DNA from: an uncultured Clostridia bacterium
Lineage (GTDB): Bacteria; Bacillota; Clostridia; Christensenellales; Borkfalkiaceae
Direction: 5' to 3'
Assembly: GCA_946627905.1 (NCBI GenBank)
Contig: CAMOVY010000076.1
Coordinates: 1-5,418, forward strand
Length of the DNA: 5,418 bases
The notes under the pieces are model-generated. The model had not been told where the DNA came from and ran no database searches. It was given only the letters and a program-made list of their open reading frames with translations. Numbering within the stretch: the first letter of the stretch is position 1; every line of letters begins with the position of its first letter. This document shows positions 1 to 5,418 of this stretch, piece by piece. The position numbers were made by a program, and so were the translations under genes.

Positions 1-1257
1 ATCTATAAGCCCGTACGCTTCGAACATAATAAACGACAGATATACGAAAAACGCAAAATTCATTTTTCCGCTTATTATAACTTTGAACCGATAAAAGTAA
101 TAAACGGCGTAGGCGATAATCCCCAAGCCCCCCGTTGTTGCCATAACGTGGAAAACGGTGGAGTGGAAATTAAACGTCATAGACGGGTCGTATACCGATT
201 CGTCGAAATAGCCTTGACCAACTCCTAGTATCGGATTTTCCCTGAATAGTTTTACCGCGCGTTCGTACAGGTTAAAGCGCCCGTTGGTGGCGGTTCGTTT
301 GGTGGCGAACGCAAGTATTTCGTCAAACCCCTTTGTAATGCCGTAAAACACCGCCGCGGCGCATATCGCCAAAGCTACGGCGAACAGGCACAGCATAAAT
401 TCTTTGCGGGCCCTTTTATTAAGTTTACAGAAAGTCGCCACCACTAAAAACGGTAGAGAAAAGGCTATAATGCCCAGACTTCCGTCGCTTGCGCAGACGA
501 TATCGACGATAAGGAAAAATATTATTACGGTAAAAAACGCCGCGGACTTATCGGTTTTTACTATCAGATAGCAACACAGCGGCACGGAAATTACAGTCAT
601 CGCACCTACCGTGTTAAAGTTGCCCCAAATCAGACTTCTTTCCATAGTAAAATAGTAATTGCTTTTGGTGTAATAGAAAACGATTATTTCAAAACAGGCA
701 AAAATCGTGGTAAAGACTACCGCGTAAGAAAAATACGTTTTAACCGAAAAGTTTTTCGGCGGGTTTATACCGTTTAAAAAAAGCAGGTATACGGCGCACA
801 GCGCAGGACCTGAAGCAATAATCTGCGGAATTCCGTTCGCGTAATTTAAAACGTAAGAAGATAAAACCCCGCCTAAAAGCAGCGCCGCCGTTATGAGAAA
901 GAACGGGAAAAACAGTTTTCCGAGCAGGAACGATTTGACGGGGAATTTTATAAAATGATAAACCAAACAGCCTAAAAACGCCGCGTATAAAACAAGATAC
1001 GGCACGGAAGACAGTTGCGAATAATTTTTAACCGAAATAATAAAAGCGGAAAGCAGGGGTATAATCGGCGTTAAATCTTCGCCTTTAATAAGGATAAAGC
1101 AAGCGAGAAACACGAATGGAAAGACGCACGCCCATTGAATATTAAGGCAAAAACAAAAAAACGCCCACGCTGCGGCGGCAAGCGGATAATAAACGTCGTA
1201 TAAAAATACGTCTACGGCGGTAAAAATTTTTTTCTTAATCGGGCGTGTTGATTCCAT
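1..1257 (-). CDS. O-antigen ligase/polymerase-like (Wzy_C type) membrane protein, 3' end missing
   Basis: The minus strand is open for 419 codons from an ATG at 1257 to the window edge, so the C-terminus is cut off. The product is very hydrophobic, with about 12 candidate membrane segments (roughly residues 24-57, 62-76, 85-102, 115-163, 175-196, 218-277, 288-305, 373-390, 400-415). One long polar loop lies at about 306-372 and contains TNGRFNLYERA (324-334), NPILGVGQGYF (341-351) and FHSTVFH (364-370). That loop, with WGNFNTVGA at 211-219, is the layout of the O-antigen ligase/Wzy polymerase family, which joins or polymerises lipid-linked glycans on the outer face of the membrane. Sequence alone does not separate ligase from polymerase, and the exact polysaccharide is unknown. 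The upstream GTG at 1311 is in frame but overlaps the predicted -10 box, which favours the ATG. The Shine-Dalgarno is weak (only GAG, 9 nt upstream). Family proteins are usually about 400-450 residues, so little is probably missing. Confidence 0.8.
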   Translation of the reverse strand, partial: MESTRPIKKKIFTAVDVFLYDVYYPLAAAAWAFFCFCLNIQWACVFPFVFLACFILIKGEDLTPIIPLLSAFIISVKNYSQLSSVPYLVLYAAFLGCLVYHFIKFPVKSFLLGKLFFPFFLITAALLLGGVLSSYVLNYANGIPQIIASGPALCAVYLLFLNGINPPKNFSVKTYFSYAVVFTTIFACFEIIVFYYTKSNYYFTMERSLIWGNFNTVGAMTVISVPLCCYLIVKTDKSAAFFTVIIFFLIVDIVCASDGSLGIIAFSLPFLVVATFCKLNKRARKEFMLCLFAVALAICAAAVFYGITKGFDEILAFATKRTATNGRFNLYERAVKLFRENPILGVGQGYFDESVYDPSMTFNFHSTVFHVMATTGGLGIIAYAVYYFYRFKVIISGKMNFAFFVYLSFIMFEAYGLID

Positions 1258-1312
1258 ATATAAAAACTCGGCGAAGGCAAGCGTTATGCGCCGTCTGAAA
1301 TTTATTACCACA

Positions 1313-1342
1313 ATTATATAACAAAAACAAGCGTCAATACAA
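1313..1342 (-). promoter_or_regulatory. Predicted sigma-A-type promoter of the membrane protein gene
   Basis: Reading the minus strand, a perfect -10 box TATAAT (1318-1313) follows TTGTAT (1342-1337) after an 18-nt spacer. Transcription would begin near 1306, leaving a leader of about 50 nt before the ATG at 1257. A TTGACG also occurs nearby, but it is only 13 nt from the -10 box, too close to serve as its -35. This is a consensus match only. Confidence 0.5.
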
Positions 1343-1410
1343 GTATATTTTTAAAAAACAATATTTCAGGTAAATATTTCGGCATATAAATTTATAAAAG
1401 GTAAAAACAC

Positions 1411-1439
1411 TTGCAAAATTGTTGCTTTTCGTATACAAT
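1411..1439 (+). promoter_or_regulatory. Predicted sigma-A-type promoter of the methyltransferase-galT-galE unit
   Basis: TTGCAA (1411-1416) and TACAAT (1434-1439) are separated by the optimal 17 nt, and the sequence upstream is A/T-rich, as UP elements are. The start of transcription would fall near 1446, only about 17 nt before the ATG at 1463. That is too short for a riboswitch or attenuator, so any control of this unit should act on initiation. No clear operator palindrome was seen over the promoter. Confidence 0.65.
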
Positions 1440-1462
1440 AATACTGAACACGAGAAATATAC

Positions 1463-2638
1463 ATGAAAGACAATCAAAGCGGCTTTACACACGGGTTTCC
1501 GGATAAATTTACGGTTTCCGTTTCCTGCGCGGCGGGGGTAGAAAGCGTATTAAAAAAGGAACTTTCACGCGGTTTCGGTATAGAAGCCCCCGCGGTAAAC
1601 GGCAGAATAGAATTTGAAGGCGACGCTTTAACGCTTGCGCGTTGCAATATCAATCTGCGCACTGCGGACAGGGTATATATAAAAACGGGTTGTTTTACTA
1701 CGCGTACGTTCGACGAACTGTTTGACGCCGTAAAGTCCGTTCGGTGGGAAGATTATATCCCTATGGACGGGCGTGTATACGTGGACGGAAGATGCGTAAA
1801 AAGCGCGCTGTTTGCCGTATCCGACTGTCAGAGAATAGTCAAAAAAGCGATAGCGGACAGACTTTGCGGCATATACGTCTTAAACCGTTTGCCGGAGAGC
1901 GAAAGTACTTATAAAATTGATTTTTACCTGTATAAAGACGAAGTTTCGTTCTATATAGATTCCAGCGGTACGGGGCTGCATAAGCGCGGATACCGCGACA
2001 TGGTGGGAATAGCGCCTATAAAGGAAACGCTGGCTTCGGCAATGCTTTTGATGAGCGATTTTTATAAAACCCGCCCGTTTGCCGACCCGTTCTGCGGTTC
2101 GGGCACGTTCTTAATAGAAGGCGCGCGTATTGCCCTTAATATCGCGGCGGGGATAGACAGGAAGTTCGCTTTTAACGAGTGGAAGAATTTTGATAAAAGA
2201 GTTTACGAACTTGCCTATGCCGAAGCAAAGGACAAAGAGCAGTTAAACGAAAAGCCCGATATCCGCGGGTTTGACGCGGATAAAAAAGCGGTGGAACTTA
2301 CACTTCGCCACGCAAAACGCGCGGGGCTTGAAAAAGTGATAAGGGCGGAAGTGTTGCCCGTAAAGAAATTTAAACCTTGGGCGGAAAGGGGCACAATCGT
2401 TTCAAACCCGCCGTACGGGGAAAGGGTTTACGGTGCGGACGACGCTAAAAGGTGCTACCGCGAACTGGGTGAAGCGCTAAAAGGCTTTGACAAGTGGTCG
2501 GCGTTTATCATAACGCCTAATAAGAGTTTTGAAAAATGTTTCGGCAGAAAGTGCGACAGGGAAAGAAAACTGTTCAATGCCGAAAAAGAGTGTAGATATT
2601 ATTTTTATTACCCCGAAAAGGAGAAAAAACATGATTAA
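1463..2638 (+). CDS. rlmL: THUMP-domain class I SAM-dependent RNA methyltransferase (RlmL/YpsC type)
   Basis: This 391-residue protein has the order typical of stand-alone RlmL/YpsC proteins: a THUMP RNA-binding domain at about residues 50-165, then a Rossmann methyltransferase domain from about 170. The linker signature LHKRGYR is at 172-178. The SAM-binding motif DPFCGSGTFLIE is at 208-219, an acidic motif II is in GFDADKKAVE (269-278), and the catalytic NPPYGER motif is at 315-321. NPPY is characteristic of enzymes that methylate exocyclic amines. In E. coli the homologous half of the fused RlmKL protein makes m2G2445 in 23S rRNA, and the same target is inferred here. The ATG lies just downstream of the predicted promoter, behind a weak GAG (1452-1454). 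All key motifs are present, so the enzyme should be active. It is the first gene of the unit and its last 8 bases overlap galT. The exact target base is the main uncertainty. Confidence 0.9.
   Translation: MKDNQSGFTHGFPDKFTVSVSCAAGVESVLKKELSRGFGIEAPAVNGRIEFEGDALTLARCNINLRTADRVYIKTGCFTTRTFDELFDAVKSVRWEDYIPMDGRVYVDGRCVKSALFAVSDCQRIVKKAIADRLCGIYVLNRLPESESTYKIDFYLYKDEVSFYIDSSGTGLHKRGYRDMVGIAPIKETLASAMLLMSDFYKTRPFADPFCGSGTFLIEGARIALNIAAGIDRKFAFNEWKNFDKRVYELAYAEAKDKEQLNEKPDIRGFDADKKAVELTLRHAKRAGLEKVIRAEVLPVKKFKPWAERGTIVSNPPYGERVYGADDAKRCYRELGEALKGFDKWSAFIITPNKSFEKCFGRKCDRERKLFNAEKECRYYFYYPEKEKKHD
2618..2623 (+). promoter_or_regulatory. Ribosome binding site that fixes the galT start
   Basis: AAGGAG sits inside the last codons of the methyltransferase gene, 7 nt before the ATG at 2631. 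The galT frame stays open upstream to an ATG at 2529, but that start would overlap the methyltransferase by 110 bases. The 34 extra residues are rich in Lys/Ser/Asn and do not look like GalT. The strong site here therefore decides the start. Confidence 0.85.
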
Positions 2639-4178
2639 CGGGCAGATTTTGACAGAGAAACTTATTCGCTATGCGAAAACCTTTTTGCATTTAAATGAGC
2701 GCGACGAAATTTATTTCAGAAACTTACTGCTTCGCGAACTGAAACTTACCGAGCCTACGGAAAGCGCGGGGGATTTGTCTTATATAGACGCGCTTGACGT
2801 GCCCGACGATATCGTAAACGAGTTGGAAGAGTACGCCGTGGAAAACGGTATAGTATCCGAAGCGGAAAAAAATCTTTTCAGCGGATATATAATGGGGTTG
2901 CTTTCGCCGTTGCCGTCCAAGGTGAACGAAGATTTTAACAAAATCAAAGCGGAAAGCGGAATAAAAGCGGCGTGCGACTATCTCTATTCTATGTCGGTCA
3001 AAAACGATTACGTTAAAAAGACGGCTATTTCTAAAAACCTAAAGTGGGAATATCGGGACGGCAACAGGGTTTTAGAGATAACGGTAAATTTAAGCAAGCC
3101 CGAAAAAGACAATAAAGAGATAGCCAAACTTTTAACCCAAAAAGTTTCTACCAACTACCCGAAGTGCCGCCTTTGCAAGGAAAACGAAGGCTTTGCGGGC
3201 AACGTTTCCTATCCCGCGCGCGAAAATATCCGTACCGTGTCGCTTACTCTCGGCGGCGAAAAGTGGTTCGTGCAGTATTCGCCGTACGCCTATTATAACG
3301 AACATTTAATCGCGATATCCGAAGACCACGCGCCTATGCATATAAAAGCGGACACCGTGGAAAAGGTGTTGGACTTTGTGGACTTTTTCCCGAACTATAT
3401 GATAGGTTCTAACGCGGCGCTGCCTATAATCGGCGGTTCGATATTAAATCACGAACATTTTCAGGGCGGCGGGCATCTTATGCCTATGCATAAAGCGGGT
3501 GTTAAGACAGAATACGTATTTAGTGATTTCCCGTCGGTTAAGGCGGGTATTACCGACTGGTATAACAGCGCGTTAAGGTTAGAGAGCGAAAACCGTGCGG
3601 AAATTTCCGCCCTTGCCAAGCGTGTAATCGAAAAATGGGACACCTTTACCTGTGAGAGTTGCTTTATATTCGCCGAAACGGATGGGGTAATGCATAATTC
3701 CTGTTCGCCGATTGCGAGAAAGAACGGCGATAAATACATAATCGACTTTATACTTCGCAACAATATAACGACGGAAGAATATCCGGACGGGGTTTTCCAC
3801 GCTCATCCCGAATATCACAATATCAAAAAAGAAGGTATAGGCTTAATAGAAGCGATGGGGCTTTTCGTGCTTCCGGGGCGGCTTAAAAAGCAACTTGCGG
3901 AAATCGCCGATATTTTAAGCGGCAAAACGCCGTACGACGAAAAGGCTCTAAACGATAAAGAAAATTATCTGTACGTTCACCGCGATATGATAAAAGATTT
4001 AATAAAAGAGTACGGCACGGGCGCGCTTGACGGCGCGGCGGCGGAAAAAGCGGTGAAAGACAGAGTGAATAACGTGTGCAAACATATTTTGGAAAATACC
4101 GCGGTATTCAAAGATACCGAGTGCGGCGCGGCGGGCTTCGATAAATTTATGAAGATTTGCGGCGGCGAAAAAAAGTAA
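2631..4178 (+). CDS. galT: UDP-glucose-hexose-1-phosphate uridylyltransferase, class II GalT
   Basis: GalT is the middle enzyme of the Leloir pathway: in the cytoplasm it swaps UMP between UDP-glucose and galactose 1-phosphate, giving UDP-galactose and glucose 1-phosphate. With the start at 2631 it has 515 residues, the size of the Bacillus/Lactobacillus class II enzymes and much longer than the roughly 350-residue E. coli type. The active-site stretch is GGSILNHEHFQGGGH (268-282), a HxHxQ motif in which His276 should carry the uridylyl group. A CRLC pair at 179-182, followed by KENEG, resembles the metal-binding CxxC of other GalTs. Other family-like stretches are YNEHLI (222-227), HAHPEYHNIKKEG (390-402) and GLIEAMGLFVLPGRL (404-418). 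The start overlaps the methyltransferase stop within ATGATTAA, so translation is probably coupled. galE follows after 22 nt. No galK is in view. No truncation or missing motif was seen. Confidence 0.93.
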   Translation: MINGQILTEKLIRYAKTFLHLNERDEIYFRNLLLRELKLTEPTESAGDLSYIDALDVPDDIVNELEEYAVENGIVSEAEKNLFSGYIMGLLSPLPSKVNEDFNKIKAESGIKAACDYLYSMSVKNDYVKKTAISKNLKWEYRDGNRVLEITVNLSKPEKDNKEIAKLLTQKVSTNYPKCRLCKENEGFAGNVSYPARENIRTVSLTLGGEKWFVQYSPYAYYNEHLIAISEDHAPMHIKADTVEKVLDFVDFFPNYMIGSNAALPIIGGSILNHEHFQGGGHLMPMHKAGVKTEYVFSDFPSVKAGITDWYNSALRLESENRAEISALAKRVIEKWDTFTCESCFIFAETDGVMHNSCSPIARKNGDKYIIDFILRNNITTEEYPDGVFHAHPEYHNIKKEGIGLIEAMGLFVLPGRLKKQLAEIADILSGKTPYDEKALNDKENYLYVHRDMIKDLIKEYGTGALDGAAAEKAVKDRVNNVCKHILENTAVFKDTECGAAGFDKFMKICGGEKK

Positions 4179-4186
4179 TAAAATTT

Positions 4187-4192
4187 AAGGAG
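4187..4192 (+). promoter_or_regulatory. Ribosome binding site of galE
   Basis: AAGGAG lies 8 nt before the galE ATG, in the 22-nt gap after the galT stop. No promoter or terminator fits in this gap, so galE is probably translated from the same transcript as galT. Confidence 0.85.
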
Positions 4193-4200
4193 AAATATAT

Positions 4201-5214
4201 ATGAACGTTTTGGTAACAGGCGGTGCGGGCTATATAGGTTCGCATACGGACGTAGAACTATTAAACGCGGGGCATAACGTAATAGTTATCGACAACCTTT
4301 TAAACAGCAAAGAAGAAGCGCTTAAAAGGGTGGAAAAAATTACGGGCAAAAAGATAAAGTTTTATAAAGGCGACATACGGGACAGAAAAATTCTCGATAA
4401 GATTTTTACCGAAAACAAAATCGACGCGGTAATAAATTTCGCAGGGCTTAAGGCTGTGGGGGAATCCTGCGCCAAGCCTTTGGAATATTACGAGAATAAT
4501 ATAGAAGGTATGTTGCAGTTAGCGTTTGCGATGCGCGATTATAACGTAAAAAATCTCGTATTTTCGTCTTCCGCGACCGTTTACGGCAAACCGAAGTCCG
4601 TACCTATAAAGGAAGATTTTCCGCTTTCGACTTCTAATCCGTACGGAAGCACTAAACTTTTTATCGAATATATCTTAAAGGATTTATATAAAGCCGACCC
4701 ATCGTTCAATATCGCCATATTAAGATATTTTAATCCTATCGGCGCGCACGAATCGGGACTAATCGGCGAAGACCCCAAGGGTATACCCAACAATCTCTGC
4801 CCGTACATAACGCAGGTCGCCGTGGGAAAGAGAAAAGAACTCGGCGTATTCGGCAACGATTATAATACTCACGACGGTACGGGGGTAAGGGATTATATCC
4901 ACGTAGTGGACCTTGCCAAAGGGCACGTGCTTGCGGTTAATAAACTTGCCGAAAATTCGGGGCTTATAATAGTAAATCTCGGTACGGGGCAAGGGTACTC
5001 CGTTCTCGATATGGTAAAGGCGTTTGAAAAGGTGATAGGCAGACCTATCCCGTACAAGATAATGCCGCGCCGCCCCGGCGACATAGACGAGTGCTATGCC
5101 GACCCGTCCTATGCGTACGAAGTGTTAGGGTTTAAAGCGGAAAAAAATCTCGACGATATGTGCAGAGACGCTATGCGTTGGCAGACCTTAAATCCCGACG
5201 GCTACGGCGACTGA
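4201..5214 (+). CDS. galE: UDP-glucose 4-epimerase
   Basis: GalE interconverts UDP-glucose and UDP-galactose using tightly bound NAD in the cytoplasm. The 337 residues match the usual bacterial length, and alignment by eye to E. coli GalE is nearly colinear. The NAD-binding GGAGYIGSH is at 7-15. The catalytic set is Ser124 in SSSATVYG (122-129), Tyr148 and Lys152 in NPYGSTK (146-152). RYFNPIGAH is at 175-183 and DGTGVRDYIHVVDLAKGH at 225-242. The tail NPDGYGD resembles the E. coli tail. In the C-terminal stretch RRPGDIDECYAD (290-301), Cys298 occupies the position of E. coli Tyr299 and human Cys307, the residue controlling access for N-acetylated sugars. The protein may therefore also interconvert UDP-GlcNAc and UDP-GalNAc (inference). 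It is the last gene of the unit and is followed by a strong terminator. With GalT it supplies UDP-galactose for catabolism or for surface glycans. Confidence 0.96.
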   Translation: MNVLVTGGAGYIGSHTDVELLNAGHNVIVIDNLLNSKEEALKRVEKITGKKIKFYKGDIRDRKILDKIFTENKIDAVINFAGLKAVGESCAKPLEYYENNIEGMLQLAFAMRDYNVKNLVFSSSATVYGKPKSVPIKEDFPLSTSNPYGSTKLFIEYILKDLYKADPSFNIAILRYFNPIGAHESGLIGEDPKGIPNNLCPYITQVAVGKRKELGVFGNDYNTHDGTGVRDYIHVVDLAKGHVLAVNKLAENSGLIIVNLGTGQGYSVLDMVKAFEKVIGRPIPYKIMPRRPGDIDECYADPSYAYEVLGFKAEKNLDDMCRDAMRWQTLNPDGYGD

Positions 5215-5232
5215 TTTTAACCGAATAAAATT

Positions 5233-5278
5233 ATTATAAAAGCGCGGCTGCTAAATTTAGCAGCCGCGCTTTTATAAT
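5233..5278. terminator. Perfect 46-nt palindrome acting as a bidirectional terminator
   Basis: The sequence is an exact inverted repeat centred between 5255 and 5256. In RNA its core (5242-5269) folds as a 12-bp GC-rich stem, GCGCGGCTGCTA with its complement, capped by an AAUU tetraloop. It is flanked by AAAA on one side and TTTT on the other, so on either strand the hairpin is followed by a U run. It lies between the galE stop (5214) and the stop of the convergent gene (5292), where a shared terminator is expected. Confidence 0.92.
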
Positions 5279-5291
5279 GTTTGTTAGAAAT

Positions 5292-5418
5292 CTATTTTAC
5301 TTTTCTGTATAAGTACCAAAACACGATAACGCCTTCCGCGGGGATACCGATTAAAAATATTTCCCATAAATTTACAGGCGGGGCGGCAAGCGTGTTCTTA
5401 AGGGTAAGGTATACGCTT
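5292..5418 (-). CDS. C-terminal fragment of an unidentified, probably membrane, protein
   Basis: The minus strand is open from the right edge to a TAG at 5294-5292, giving the last 41 codons of a gene that begins outside the window. The peptide contains LKNTLAAPPVNLWEIF followed by a hydrophobic stretch, roughly LWEIFLIGIPAEGVIVFWYLY (residues 17-37), and ends in the basic tail RKVK. That pattern fits a final transmembrane helix with a positively charged cytoplasmic end. Support for coding comes from position (convergent with galE, with a terminator in the 77-nt gap), from codon use like the neighbours, and from stops in another minus-strand frame over the same stretch. No family can be named from so short a piece. 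Confidence 0.6.
   Translation of the reverse strand, partial: SVYLTLKNTLAAPPVNLWEIFLIGIPAEGVIVFWYLYRKVK

Larger units (their letters stand above)
1258..1462. other. AT-rich divergent intergenic region
   Basis: These 205 bases separate the minus-strand membrane protein gene from the plus-strand methyltransferase-gal unit. They hold one predicted promoter in each direction, with the two -10 boxes about 115 bases apart. An 8-base direct repeat AATATTTC occurs at 1360-1367 and 1373-1380, but in such AT-rich DNA it may be chance. No RNA gene or convincing small coding frame was seen. Confidence 0.6.

Noticed and set aside
1309..1311. GTG as an upstream start for the Wzy_C-type protein
   Set aside because: It lies upstream of the predicted transcription start at about 1306 and overlaps or adjoins the -10 element, so the transcript would not contain it.
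1322..1336. TTGACG on the minus strand as the -35 box
   Set aside because: It is only 13 nt from the TATAAT box, too close. TTGTAT just upstream gives an 18-nt spacer.
1360..1380. AATATTTC direct repeat as an operator
   Set aside because: Eight bases in very AT-rich DNA can recur by chance, and the spacing and lack of dyad symmetry give no specific regulator.
1474..1662. 62-codon minus-strand open frame inside the methyltransferase gene
   Set aside because: It is antisense to the N-terminal and early THUMP region and shows no supporting signals or homology.
2529..2630. 34-residue N-terminal extension of GalT from an upstream ATG
   Set aside because: It lies wholly within the methyltransferase gene in another frame, has no good ribosome binding site and does not resemble GalT. 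AAGGAG with 7-nt spacing marks the ATG at 2631.
3461..3818. Minus-strand open frames of 79 and 100 codons inside galT
   Set aside because: They are antisense to conserved GalT motifs, overlap each other, and have no ribosome binding site or recognisable product.
4581..5084. Minus-strand open frames of 63-91 codons inside galE
   Set aside because: They are antisense to the strongly conserved epimerase and overlap each other in different frames, so they are shadows of galE codon use.

Overview
The window looks like a chromosomal segment from a Gram-positive-type bacterium, most likely an uncultured member of the Clostridia (Bacillota). The reasons are strong AAGGAG ribosome binding sites 7-8 nt before the start codons, heavy use of ATA/AAA/TAT codons alongside GCG/GGC, a class II (Firmicutes-type) GalT, and a stand-alone THUMP methyltransferase of the YpsC kind. 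The assignment is inference from style and gene families, not from any marker gene.

Layout. (1) Positions 1-1257, minus strand: a long reading frame, open at the left edge, for a multi-pass membrane protein of the O-antigen ligase/polymerase (Wzy_C) type. (2) Positions 1258-1462: an AT-rich gap of 205 bases holding two divergent promoters. (3) Positions 1463-5214, plus strand: a compact three-gene unit with a THUMP-domain RNA methyltransferase (RlmL/YpsC type), galT and galE. The first two genes overlap by 8 nt, and galE follows galT after 22 nt. (4) Positions 5233-5278: a perfect 46-nt palindrome that reads as a terminator on both strands. (5) Positions 5292-5418, minus strand: the C-terminal 41 codons of a gene converging on galE, probably a membrane protein.

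How the genes fit together. GalT and GalE are two of the three Leloir enzymes, and no galactokinase lies in the window. GalE has a cysteine at the position that governs substrate size in studied epimerases, so it may also make UDP-GalNAc. The divergently transcribed polysaccharide polymerase/ligase would use glycans built from such UDP-sugars. The RNA methyltransferase is a housekeeping gene that shares the gal promoter and is probably translationally coupled to galT.

I found no CRISPR array, tRNA or rRNA, transposon, or evidently new biological system. The most useful points are two partial genes at the window edges, the tight methyltransferase-galT coupling and the GalE gatekeeper residue.
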